Source: TMED109 sp002171375 (GTDB taxonomy: Bacteria > Pseudomonadota > Alphaproteobacteria > TMED109). Taken from it: DNA of 64,000 bases. The position numbers were made by a program, and so were the translations under genes. A model generated the notes under the pieces. It was given only the letters and a program-made list of their open reading frames with translations. It was not told the origin of the DNA and did no database searches. This document shows, one piece after another, positions 9,756 to 18,503 of this stretch (positions are counted from its first letter, which is position 1; each line of letters starts with the position of its first letter). Where the stretch lies: the NCBI GenBank assembly GCA_965657505.1, contig CBFHON010000005.1, forward strand, positions 104,543 through 168,542, read 5' to 3'.

Positions 9756-9802
9756 TTCTATAATTTCCTAATTTTAAGAATATTATATAGGAGCATAAAT
9801 TT

Positions 9803-10615
9803 ATGACCAAATTTTATTTTTTTATAATTTTATTATTTAACTTTTCATTATCACATGCAGATACAAATTTAGATATGGAAAGACTTATAAATAATATGCA
9901 GTGTGTTGGATGTAATTTTTCTAACCTTGAACTGAAAAAATTCAATCTATGGAATTACAATATTTCTAAATCTAATTTTAGTAATTCAAATTTAATAAAA
10001 AGTAATTTCCAAGGTTCTAACTTATCAGAATCTATTTTTAATGGAAGTATTTTGATTGGTTCTCAATTTCAAAATGTAAATTTAAATAATTCAAGCTTGT
10101 TAAATATAAAGGCTACTGCAACAAATTTCATAGGAGTATCTTTTATAAATTCAAAACTAAATAATTCTGATTTTAGAGGTTCTGATATGCAATCTGTAGT
10201 ATTTACTAATGGAGAAGCTATCGAGGCAAATATGAAATCAGTAAACTTCATAGGAGCAAACCTTGTAGGCACTGATTTTACTGGTTCTGATTTAACTGGC
10301 ACTGATTTTACTGGTGCAAATTTAACAGGAGTAAATTTTACTGGTTCTATTCTTAAAAATACTAATTTTTCAGGAGCTAATTTAACTAGCGTTCAATTTT
10401 CTAATGCTATATTAGTTAATTCTAAGTTTATACTTAGTAATTTATCTAATTCCAATTTTGAAAATGCTGATATATCTCAAACTACTTTTGAAGATATATT
10501 TTATTGTGGAAAAAGAGTATTTGGGGAAATTGCTTCTAATTCTGTTTTAGCTGGGATTATTTCTGAAAAAAAGGATGATAATACATATATTTTGCAGAAT
10601 TTATCATGTAATTAA
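9803..10615 (+). CDS. Secreted pentapeptide-repeat protein
   Basis: Residues 1-20 (KFYFFIILLFNFSLSHAD) form a signal peptide, so the protein should be periplasmic or outer-membrane associated. From about residue 40 to 225 it is almost entirely pentapeptide repeats of the A(N/D)LxX type, such as ANLVGTDFTGSDLTGTDF, predicting a right-handed quadrilateral beta-helix. A CVGC pair precedes the helix, and two further Cys lie in the C-terminal cap (YCGKRV and LSCN), compatible with disulfides or metal binding. Function is unknown; cytosolic relatives such as Qnr/MfpA mimic DNA, but an exported one is unlikely to do so. It ends 5 bases from the convergent DUF2794 gene. Confidence 0.85.
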   Translation: MTKFYFFIILLFNFSLSHADTNLDMERLINNMQCVGCNFSNLELKKFNLWNYNISKSNFSNSNLIKSNFQGSNLSESIFNGSILIGSQFQNVNLNNSSLLNIKATATNFIGVSFINSKLNNSDFRGSDMQSVVFTNGEAIEANMKSVNFIGANLVGTDFTGSDLTGTDFTGANLTGVNFTGSILKNTNFSGANLTSVQFSNAILVNSKFILSNLSNSNFENADISQTTFEDIFYCGKRVFGEIASNSVLAGIISEKKDDNTYILQNLSCN

Positions 10616-10620
10616 GACAT

Positions 10621-10968
10621 TTAATCTACAGATTTTAAATATCGAGATTCTATCCATTTTATAGTTTTTTCGAGTGAAGGAGAACTTCTCACTTTATTAT
10701 TTTGATGATACGTAGTCCATAAATTAAAATTATTAGATTTTTTTTCATAAACTATTTTATAGACTGGTGTTTCAAATGAATGTTTATAAAAACAGAAAAT
10801 TATATCTTCTTTTTGAAGCGAAAAGCTATAATCTCTCCACTGATTTGCTTTTAGCATCCTAGAAAATAGAGACATAATAATATTGAAGTCATTATTTTTG
10901 ATAAAAGAACTAATATTTTCCTTGGGATTAATATTCTTTCCAGTAATTATATATTTATTTTTAATCAA
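10621..10968 (-). CDS. DUF2794 family protein
   Basis: A 115-residue soluble protein. The block NQWRDYSFSLQKEDIIFCFY, followed by ETPVYKIVYEK and the terminal SPSLEKTIKWIESRYLK, matches the conserved core of DUF2794. In that family, G-E/Q-WRDYA is followed by a FxxxRRxxExPLYxI block. DUF2794 is found in alphaproteobacteria and has no established function. It appears as a single-gene unit, divergent from the YfgM-like gene with 118 bases between them. No promoter could be assigned with confidence. Confidence 0.7.
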   Translation of the reverse strand: MIKNKYIITGKNINPKENISSFIKNNDFNIIMSLFSRMLKANQWRDYSFSLQKEDIIFCFYKHSFETPVYKIVYEKKSNNFNLWTTYHQNNKVRSSPSLEKTIKWIESRYLKSVD

Positions 10969-11086
10969 AATTAATACTTTATTTTTATAAGTTATATATG
11001 CTTATTTATTTAATATATTAATCAATTATTAACATTTAGGAAAATTAGTATATATATTAATTATTATTTTATAATAGGAGTTAAAT

Positions 11087-11731
11087 GTGAGTGATATTTT
11101 TCAAGAAGTAGATGAGGAACTAAGAGAAGAAAAGTATAAAAGTATCTGGAGAAAATATAAATATTACTTAATTGGTGTTCTAGTTTTATTTGTTTTAGCT
11201 GTATCTGTTAATGCTTTTTGGAAAAATTATAGTTTAAATGAAGTTAATGATAGATCAGAAAGATTTTTTGCAGCTCTAGAAATGAGTCAAAATGATAAAA
11301 TTGGTGCTATTAGTCTTCTAGAAGAATTTTCAAAAGAAGAATCAGGAGGTTCTGAATATAATACATTATTAGCTAAATTTAATGAAGCCAGTATTAGAAA
11401 GTCAGAGAATGATTTTAGTGGTGCCTTAGTAATTTACGAAGAATTAATTAATAATAATGTATCAAGCTTTTACGTAGACTATGCAAAGTTGTCTATGGCT
11501 GAAATGCTTATTTCATTAAATAATAAAACAGAGGCTAAGCTTATATTAGAGGAATTAGTATCTAGTTCTTCTGATCTTGTATATATCGCGATGGAATATA
11601 TAGGATATATAGAAATTAATGATGGTAATATAGCAGAGGCAAGGATTATTTTTAATAATTTGGTAAATGATGCTTCAACTACTTCAAACATGAAAAATAG
11701 ATCAAGAGAGATATTATCTATTTTTCCATAG
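11087..11731 (+). CDS. YfgM-like membrane-anchored TPR protein
   Basis: A 214-residue protein with a short cytosolic N-terminus, one transmembrane segment (YYLIGVLVLFVLAVSVNAFW) and a helical-repeat periplasmic part with TPR-like units (EFSKEESGGSEYNTLLAKFNEASI, ILEELVSSSSDLVYIAMEYIG). This is the architecture of YfgM and the alphaproteobacterial DUF2133 proteins, which associate with SecYEG and periplasmic chaperones. The start is GTG, preceded by AGGAG at 11076-11080. It is followed by bamB after 19 bases and then der, the same order as in many proteobacteria, which supports an envelope-biogenesis role. Confidence 0.75.
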   Translation: MSDIFQEVDEELREEKYKSIWRKYKYYLIGVLVLFVLAVSVNAFWKNYSLNEVNDRSERFFAALEMSQNDKIGAISLLEEFSKEESGGSEYNTLLAKFNEASIRKSENDFSGALVIYEELINNNVSSFYVDYAKLSMAEMLISLNNKTEAKLILEELVSSSSDLVYIAMEYIGYIEINDGNIAEARIIFNNLVNDASTTSNMKNRSREILSIFP

Positions 11732-11750
11732 ATATAATATAGGTTTTCTT

Positions 11751-13100
11751 ATGATAATTAGAATAAAGATAATTTTTATATATATAATTATAGGCCTATT
11801 AATAAATAATTGCTCATCAATTAAAGACTTAAGCTTTCTTAATTTTGCTGACTCCTCAAAAGAAGAAATATTAGAAGGTAAGAGAATAGACATAAGTACT
11901 TCTTCAAAAAAAATTAAAATAAATACTGAAATATCAAATATACCTGTTGAGTTGGAAAAGGTAATAAAAAATTCTGATTGGCATCAACAAGGAAAGAATA
12001 GTTTAAATTCTCCTGAAAACTTGTTTATCAATCAAAAAATTGACCTTTTATGGAAAAAAGATGTAGGAGATGGAGACGGAACCTATAATAAAATATATGC
12101 TCAACCTGTAGGGAATAAATCATCAATATTCGTTGTGGACTCTGAGGGAAAATTAGTTTCTTTAAATATTAAAGATGGAAGGACTAATTGGGAAATAGAC
12201 GTATTACCGAAGGATGAGAGTATAAATACAAATATTGATGGAGGGCTTGCAATAGATAATGGGAATTTAATTTTTTCTTCATCATATGGAGAAATTATTA
12301 ATATAAATACAATAGATGGCGAAACTATATGGAAGAGCAATATTTATAAACCTGCTCAAGGAGCACCTAGTATAAGTAATAATTTAGTATATCAAATGAC
12401 TGTGAATAATGAATTATATGCAATAGATATTAATACTGGAAATGAATTATGGAGATATACTGGTTCACATGTTTCTGCTATATCTAATGGGTCTTCATCA
12501 CCTGCAATCTATAATAATTTAGTAATCTTTCCTAGTAATACAGGAGAAATTGTAGCTTTAGATTCTCTAACAGGATCACTTTTATGGACTTCTTCTTTAG
12601 TAATTGAAGGTGCTATTTCTGGTTCTCTAGAATTAACAGATATTGATTCAGGCCCTGTAATTCATGGTGGCTTAATTTTTACATCATCATTATCTGGAAA
12701 ATTTGTGGTAATAGATTTAATTTCTGGCTCATTCTTATGGGAAGTACCTGTTAAAACTTCAAACGACCCAATAGTTAATGGAAACTCTGTTTTTATTACT
12801 AGTGATGACGGACGAGTAATAAGTTTATTAAGGAGTAATGGAGAAGTTAGATGGATTGCCAATATTTATGAAGCAGTAAAAAAAAAATCAGATGGCATCC
12901 CAATGTGTTCAACTCCAATTCTAGCTAAAAATGATATTCTATTAGCTTGTCAAGATGGTAATATATTTAAAATAGATAGCAGCTCGGGAGAATATATTAA
13001 TATATTTAATTTAGGAGCATCGACTTTCATATCGCCAATAATAATAGATGGTCAAATAATTTTTTATACTGAAGATGCGGAAGTACTAGTATACCGATAG
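11751..13100 (+). CDS. bamB: BamB, beta-barrel assembly lipoprotein
   Basis: Beta-propeller lipoprotein of the BAM complex, which folds outer-membrane proteins. The 449-residue product has an N-terminal hydrophobic stretch ending LLINNC, with Cys21 as the likely lipidated residue. It then carries repeated PQQ-like blades (GRTNWEIDV, GETIWKSNI, GNELWRYTG, GSLLWTSSL, GSFLWEVPV, GEVRWIANI). The residue before the Cys is Asn rather than the usual Gly/Ala/Ser. This makes the lipobox atypical but does not rule out lipidation. Position between the YfgM-like gene and der is the classical arrangement. Confidence 0.92.
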   Translation: MIIRIKIIFIYIIIGLLINNCSSIKDLSFLNFADSSKEEILEGKRIDISTSSKKIKINTEISNIPVELEKVIKNSDWHQQGKNSLNSPENLFINQKIDLLWKKDVGDGDGTYNKIYAQPVGNKSSIFVVDSEGKLVSLNIKDGRTNWEIDVLPKDESINTNIDGGLAIDNGNLIFSSSYGEIININTIDGETIWKSNIYKPAQGAPSISNNLVYQMTVNNELYAIDINTGNELWRYTGSHVSAISNGSSSPAIYNNLVIFPSNTGEIVALDSLTGSLLWTSSLVIEGAISGSLELTDIDSGPVIHGGLIFTSSLSGKFVVIDLISGSFLWEVPVKTSNDPIVNGNSVFITSDDGRVISLLRSNGEVRWIANIYEAVKKKSDGIPMCSTPILAKNDILLACQDGNIFKIDSSSGEYINIFNLGASTFISPIIIDGQIIFYTEDAEVLVYR

Positions 13101-13108
13101 GATTTGAA

Positions 13109-14461
13109 ATGTTACCTAAAGTTGTAATTTTTGGTAGGCCTAATGTTGGAAAGTCTACTTTATTTAATAGACTAATTAAAAGAAAAGCAGCTATTGTTGC
13201 AGATACTCCAGGAGTTACAAGAGATAATAAAGGATTAAAAACGAGTTTCGGTAAATTAGAGTTTTTATTATTTGATACTGCAGGCTTTGATGCATTAGAT
13301 AATAAAAATGAATTAAGCAAAAATATATTAGATAAAATAAAAAGCATATTAAAAGACGCTGATATAATAATATTTATGTTAGATGCTAGATCAGGAATAA
13401 TGCCATTTGATTATTCATGTGCAGATATCTTAAGAAAGGTTCAATGTCCTATTTTATTAGTTGCAAATAAAGTAGAATCAGAAGTTCAAAAAAACCAAGC
13501 ATATGAAGCACTAAAATTAGGTTATGGTGAACCTTTAATCATATCTGCTGAACATGGCATTGGACTAGGCTCTTTAGAAGAGAATTTATCTATACTTATG
13601 AAAAAAATAAATAAGTCGGATAATGTCCATAAAGTGAATAATGATAATTTTTCTATACGTTTAGCAATTGTGGGAAGACCTAATAGTGGTAAATCAACTT
13701 TAACTAATACCTTATTAGGCAGTAATACTGTTTTAACTGGAGATAAACCGGGAATAACTAGAGATTCGGTAATGTTAGATTTTAAATGGAAAGGACAAGA
13801 TATTCAACTTATAGATACTGCAGGAATGAGAAAAAAAAGTAAAGTAATAGATAATATAGAGAAATTATCTGTAAAATCCGCAATTGATTCTGTAAAATAT
13901 GCTCAAATAGTAGTACTTGTATTAGATTGTAATGAAGCTTTATCTCGTCAAGACTTGGCTATAGCAAGTCATATAATAGAAGAGGGAAGAGTTTTAGTTA
14001 TAGCAGCAAATAAATGGGATGTTGTAATAGATAAAAATGAAGTAAGAGTTGCTTTAAGAAATAAATTAAATCAGGCTTTATCTCAGTTAAGAGGGGCACA
14101 CTTAGTAGAAATTTCTGCACTTAATAAAACAGGAATAGATAATTTAATGAAGGAGTCACTTTTGATGTATGAAAAATGGAATATAAAAATTTCTACATCT
14201 AGACTTAATAAATGGTTAAATATTATTCAACAAAAAAATCCTCCACCATTAAAATCAGGTAGGGTTATAAAGATTAAATATTGTACACAAATAAGTATAA
14301 GACCTCCTACATTCACATTTTTTACTAATTTAGTTGGTGAGTTTAGTGATTCATATCAAAGATATTTATTAAATAATATTAGAGATGAATTTGATTTAGA
14401 AGGTGTTCCAATAAGAATAATATTTAAAAATACTAAAAACCCTTATGTTAAAGAGGTATAA
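13109..14461 (+). CDS. der: Der (EngA), double-GTPase ribosome assembly factor
   Basis: Two tandem GTPase domains followed by a KH-like domain. The first P-loop, GRPNVGKST, is at residues 9-17, with DTAGFD as switch II and NKVE as the base-recognition motif. The second P-loop, GRPNSGKST, lies near residue 190, with DTAGMRKKSK and NKWD. The C-terminal PPTFTFFTN and SYQRYLLNNIRDEF segments belong to the KH-like domain. It acts in 50S subunit maturation. Length (450 residues) is normal. It starts 8 bases after bamB, and its 3' end overlaps the convergent SDR gene by 19 bases. Confidence 0.98.
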   Translation: MLPKVVIFGRPNVGKSTLFNRLIKRKAAIVADTPGVTRDNKGLKTSFGKLEFLLFDTAGFDALDNKNELSKNILDKIKSILKDADIIIFMLDARSGIMPFDYSCADILRKVQCPILLVANKVESEVQKNQAYEALKLGYGEPLIISAEHGIGLGSLEENLSILMKKINKSDNVHKVNNDNFSIRLAIVGRPNSGKSTLTNTLLGSNTVLTGDKPGITRDSVMLDFKWKGQDIQLIDTAGMRKKSKVIDNIEKLSVKSAIDSVKYAQIVVLVLDCNEALSRQDLAIASHIIEEGRVLVIAANKWDVVIDKNEVRVALRNKLNQALSQLRGAHLVEISALNKTGIDNLMKESLLMYEKWNIKISTSRLNKWLNIIQQKNPPPLKSGRVIKIKYCTQISIRPPTFTFFTNLVGEFSDSYQRYLLNNIRDEFDLEGVPIRIIFKNTKNPYVKEV

Positions 14462-15123
14462 CTTTTTTCCAATAAATTAATAAAATGTTTTGCTGATAAT
14501 TCTGCAGTATTTACATTATTTTTGTTTTCACCTGGAAATGCACTATTGCGCAGTGCCCCATCTACTGGTCCTGGATCATAAGTGCTAACTATTATATTCG
14601 TTTTTTTAATTTCTTTTTTCCAGCTTTTAATTAATGCCTCTATCGCATTACTACTTAGCACATAACTACCAAAATATGGTTCATTATATGTTTTTCTTTT
14701 ACAAATGAAAAAATATGCTCTTCCATATTTTGAAAGCCTAAGTAAAGGGTCAAAAGATCTGATTATTTGCCAGTTAGCAGAGATATTAATATTTATAAGC
14801 TTACTAAATTCTTTAGGGTTTATATGATGAATTGGACTAAGTTTAGGATAAAATGAGGAACAATTAATGAGAATATCTAATTTTTTATATTTTTCAAAAA
14901 TTTTTCCTCCTAGTTTATCTATAGATCTTCCATGACTAAGATCTAACGTAATAATTATTGGCTTCAATATTGAAATATTTATTATCTGTTCATAAAGTTT
15001 TTCTAATTTATCTATATTTCTGGAGGCTAATATTAATTGTATATTTTGAGATGCTAATTTTTTTGTTATAGCTTTACCTAATGTGCCTGTTGCTCCAATA
15101 ATTAATGCTAGTCGAGTATTCAT
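14443..15123 (-). CDS. SDR-fold protein with degenerate catalytic motif
   Basis: A Rossmann nucleotide-binding start (ALIIGATGTLGKAITKKLA) and the NCSSFYP and YDPGPVDGALR segments show a short-chain dehydrogenase/reductase fold of 226 residues. Where the catalytic YxxxK is expected, the sequence reads SYVLSSNAIEAL, giving Tyr-x-x-x-Ser. The preceding active-site Ser block reads FFICKRKT rather than FVTS. Cofactor binding may survive, but ordinary SDR catalysis is doubtful. It ends the rpsF-to-purF minus-strand cluster, 11 bases behind purF, a place where an SDR is common in alphaproteobacteria. Its role there is unknown. Confidence 0.8.
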   Translation of the reverse strand: MNTRLALIIGATGTLGKAITKKLASQNIQLILASRNIDKLEKLYEQIINISILKPIIITLDLSHGRSIDKLGGKIFEKYKKLDILINCSSFYPKLSPIHHINPKEFSKLININISANWQIIRSFDPLLRLSKYGRAYFFICKRKTYNEPYFGSYVLSSNAIEALIKSWKKEIKKTNIIVSTYDPGPVDGALRNSAFPGENKNNVNTAELSAKHFINLLEKSYTSLT

Positions 15124-15134
15124 TTAGTCCGACC

Positions 15135-16568
15135 TTATTTATCATTTAGCAATGTTAATTGACTTGCTAGAGCACCATCATCTCTATCAACTAAACTAGT
15201 AGGATAATCTCCTGTAAAACAATGATCTGTATATTGAGGATTAATATTATTTCTCTTTTTATGTCCCATAGATTTGTATAGCCCGTCTAATGAAAGAAAA
15301 TGTAAACTATCTAATTTTAAAAGTTTTCTAATCTCTTCTACTGAGTTAGAAGAGGCTATTAATTCATTTATGCTAGGTGTATCAATACCATAAAAATCTG
15401 GAAATTTTATTGGTGGGCTTGAAATTCTCATATGTACTTCTGTAGCTCCGGCGTTTCTCATCATTTCTACAATCTTAATAGCCGTTGTACCTCTAACGAT
15501 TGAATCGTCTATTAGTATGACTCTTTTATTTTGGATTATAGATTTATTTGCATTATGTTTTAATTTTATTCCTAATTGTCTTATGGTTTGAGTGGGTTCA
15601 ATAAAAGTCCGCCCTACATAGTGATTTCTTATTATTCCTAAATTATATGGAATACTTGATGCTTCTGAGTATCCTAAAGCTGCTGGTACTCCAGAATCAG
15701 GAACAGGTATTACTATATCTGCTTTGGTGTTAAGCTCTAATGCAAGTTGTTGACCCATTTTCTTTCTGCATTCATATACGTTTTTTCCATTCATCACGCT
15801 GTCTGGACGAGCAAAATATATATATTCAAAAATACAAGGTCTAGCAGGAACTTTATTAAATGGTTTATAAGATTTAACTCCATTTTTATCTATTACAACA
15901 ATTTCTCCATTATCAATATCTCTAATATATTTTGCTCCAATTATATCTAAAGCACATGTTTCTGAAGCTATAATTTTTGCTCCTTTTAATTCTCCCATTA
16001 CTAATGGTCTAATACCTAATGGGTCTTTTATAGCAATTAGCTTTTTATTAGTTAAAAGCCCTATGCTATATGCACCTTCTAACTCAAATAAGGCATCAAT
16101 TATCTTTTTTATAATAGTAGATTTCTTGCTTTGCGCTATTAAGTGAAGAAGAGCTTCTGTATCAGTAGTAGATTGAAAAATTGCTCCGTTTCTTACTAAA
16201 TTTTTTCTTAATTCTATTCCATTAGTTAGGTTACCATTATGAGAGCAAGCAATTCCTCCTCCTATTAGGTCAGCAAATAATGGTTGAATATTTTTTATAG
16301 TGGTATTTCCAGTAGTAGAGTATCTTACATGACCTAATGCAGAATTTCCCGGTAATTTATTAATTACTGAAGATTTAGTAAAATGATCTCCTACCAACCC
16401 CATATAAGGTTCATTATTAAAATTTTTACCATCAAACGATACTATTCCTGCGCTTTCTTGTCCACGATGCTGAAGTGCATGTAAACCTAGGGCTGTAAGT
16501 GCAGCTGCGTCTGGATGTCCAAAAACTCCAAATACTCCACATTCTTCTTTAAGTTTATCATTATCCAT
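15135..16568 (-). CDS. purF: Amidophosphoribosyltransferase
   Basis: Commits PRPP and glutamine to phosphoribosylamine, the first step of purine synthesis, in the cytosol. The N-terminal class II glutaminase domain has its nucleophile at Cys10 after a nine-residue propeptide ending EE, to be removed autocatalytically. Motifs HRGQESAGIV and GHVRYSTTG follow. The PRPP site is in VILIDDSIVRGTTAIKIV. At 477 residues it is full length. It follows cvpA, as in many bacteria, with a 43-base gap. Confidence 0.98.
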   Translation of the reverse strand: MDNDKLKEECGVFGVFGHPDAAALTALGLHALQHRGQESAGIVSFDGKNFNNEPYMGLVGDHFTKSSVINKLPGNSALGHVRYSTTGNTTIKNIQPLFADLIGGGIACSHNGNLTNGIELRKNLVRNGAIFQSTTDTEALLHLIAQSKKSTIIKKIIDALFELEGAYSIGLLTNKKLIAIKDPLGIRPLVMGELKGAKIIASETCALDIIGAKYIRDIDNGEIVVIDKNGVKSYKPFNKVPARPCIFEYIYFARPDSVMNGKNVYECRKKMGQQLALELNTKADIVIPVPDSGVPAALGYSEASSIPYNLGIIRNHYVGRTFIEPTQTIRQLGIKLKHNANKSIIQNKRVILIDDSIVRGTTAIKIVEMMRNAGATEVHMRISSPPIKFPDFYGIDTPSINELIASSNSVEEIRKLLKLDSLHFLSLDGLYKSMGHKKRNNINPQYTDHCFTGDYPTSLVDRDDGALASQLTLLNDK

Positions 16569-16611
16569 AGATATTTATCTTATCACTTAACAATTCATTA
16601 TACATTTCTTT

Positions 16612-17301
16612 TTAATTATTATCCTCATTATCAATTGCTTCAATATTATTTAGCCTATTCATTTGTTCTATTTCAGCTGGTGTATAAGAAGTTTCATTTT
16701 CATCATTTTTATTTACTATTGGCTCATTAAATAATTCTTCTTTATCAATTAAATTATTTAAATTTAATTTTTTAATATTTATAGATTCAATATCTATAGA
16801 AAAAAACTGATTAGGCAAAATCTTTTTTAAATAATTAGTAGTTAAAGTAATTATAGGATAGCTAGAAGATTTATATATCCAAGGAGGTGTATTATTATTT
16901 ATCCATACAGTTTGATTGCCAGCAATAATAATTATTATTATTAATAGTCCTGCTCTAATTAACCCAAATACCATTCCCAGAACTCTATCTAATGGAGCAA
17001 GTAGTGAATTTTTAATATTCTTAGAAATAAAGTTAGAAATTATTGTTAGGGAAATGATAGATAATAAAAATAATATTCCAAAGGATATAGCATCTGCTAA
17101 AATAGGAGAAGTAACATAGTCAATAATAAATACTTTTAAATTATGATAAAACTCAAATGAAACCCAAGCAGCTAATAACCAATTTATAATAGATAGAGTT
17201 TCTTTTATAAAACCTCTACTATAACCAATTATTAATGAAACAATTATACCAATAAGTAATATTATATCGAATGAATTAAAAACTATATTACTTATTTCCA
17301 T
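16612..17301 (-). CDS. cvpA: CvpA family membrane protein
   Basis: A 229-residue inner-membrane protein with four predicted hydrophobic segments in residues 1-120: IILLIGIIVSLIIGYSRGF, LSIINWLLAAWVSF, SFGILFLLSIISLTIISNF and VLGMVFGLIRAGLLIIIII. An acidic soluble tail follows. SRGFIKE is the conserved CvpA loop. CvpA was named for colicin V production and is linked to envelope homeostasis; its molecular role is not settled. Placement just upstream of purF is conserved. In many alphaproteobacteria radA lies between alr and cvpA, but here only a 59-base spacer is present. Confidence 0.9.
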   Translation of the reverse strand: MEISNIVFNSFDIILLIGIIVSLIIGYSRGFIKETLSIINWLLAAWVSFEFYHNLKVFIIDYVTSPILADAISFGILFLLSIISLTIISNFISKNIKNSLLAPLDRVLGMVFGLIRAGLLIIIIIIAGNQTVWINNNTPPWIYKSSSYPIITLTTNYLKKILPNQFFSIDIESINIKKLNLNNLIDKEELFNEPIVNKNDENETSYTPAEIEQMNRLNNIEAIDNEDNN

Positions 17302-17360
17302 AAAGATTTTCTAACTAGTTAATATATTTTTATAATTAGTTTATACCTTTTTATTAATAA

Positions 17361-18503
17361 TTATACGATTATTTTAGGAATATTTTTGTCTATATTACAT
17401 AATATTTCATAAGGTATTGTATTATTTTCTATAGCAAATTTTTCTAAACTTTTATTTGGACCAAATATTTCTACTATATCTCCAATTTTTAATTCTCTAT
17501 CTTTAAATTTACTAATATCTATTACTGTAAGGTCCATAGAAACTCTTCCTAATATATCCAGTTTTTTATTGTTTATATAAACACTTCCTTTATTAGATAA
17601 TAATCTTGATAAACCATTTGAATAGCCAATTGATATAGTTGCTAATAAACTATCTTTTTTTAATTTTACTGTTTGCCCATAACCTACAGATGTATTTTTT
17701 AATGCTTTTCTAATTTGGGTAATTTGTGCATACATAGAAACCGTTTCTTTCAATGGGTTTTGTTTGTTTAGTAAGGGATTAATTCCCAAAAATGATGCTC
17801 CAGGCCTTACAATATTCAATAAATATTTTTCTCCTAACCATATAGCTGAGGAATTACATATACTTGATTTTATAGAGTGATTTTTAATTTTGCTTATAAT
17901 TTTAGTATATTTTTGTAATTTATTTAATTGGATTTCATTAAATTTCTTCTTAGCATTTTCAGCGCTAGCTAAATGTGTCATAAGAAATTTTATCTTTAAT
18001 TTATTAATATATTTTGTTTTTTTTAGATCTAAAATATTAGAATAAGAGAGCCCCAATCTATTCATCCCTGTATCAAGATGAATTACGCAGCTTTCATTAT
18101 TTAAATTACCACATACCCATGACTTTATATCTTCTACAGAGTTTAATACTGGAATTAAATTATGTTTTATTAGTATTTGAGCATTAAGTGGTTGTCCACA
18201 ATTTAATATATATATATTTAAACTTTTAAATTTTTTTCTTACCTCTACCCCTTCAGCAATATTAGCTAAAAATATACTTTTATATCCTAATTCAATTAAG
18301 ATATTTGTAATAGCTATAACTCCCATTCCATATGCATTTGCTTTAATAACAGGAAAAATTTTTGATTTTTTACTTTTACTAGAAATAATTGTTGAATTAT
18401 AAATTATATTATTTTTATTAATGAATAATACGCTACCATATTGCTGGAAGTATTTATTATACTTCTTTTTTAGATCTTGATTTAGAATATTAATTTCCAT
18501 CAT
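17361..18503 (-). CDS. alr: Alanine racemase
   Basis: PLP-dependent interconversion of L- and D-alanine for peptidoglycan. The PLP lysine is in VIKANAYGMG near residue 51. The phosphate and substrate region includes HLDTGMNRLG and VRPGASFLGINP. The second catalytic Tyr lies in the C-terminal beta-domain near SVGYGQT. Length (380 residues) is normal. Two ATG codons stand in tandem behind AGGAAGG, so the start could be the second one, three bases later. The 5' end overlaps the dnaB 3' end by 14 bases, which implies translational coupling. Confidence 0.96.
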   Translation of the reverse strand: MMEINILNQDLKKKYNKYFQQYGSVLFINKNNIIYNSTIISSKSKKSKIFPVIKANAYGMGVIAITNILIELGYKSIFLANIAEGVEVRKKFKSLNIYILNCGQPLNAQILIKHNLIPVLNSVEDIKSWVCGNLNNESCVIHLDTGMNRLGLSYSNILDLKKTKYINKLKIKFLMTHLASAENAKKKFNEIQLNKLQKYTKIISKIKNHSIKSSICNSSAIWLGEKYLLNIVRPGASFLGINPLLNKQNPLKETVSMYAQITQIRKALKNTSVGYGQTVKLKKDSLLATISIGYSNGLSRLLSNKGSVYINNKKLDILGRVSMDLTVIDISKFKDRELKIGDIVEIFGPNKSLEKFAIENNTIPYEILCNIDKNIPKIIV

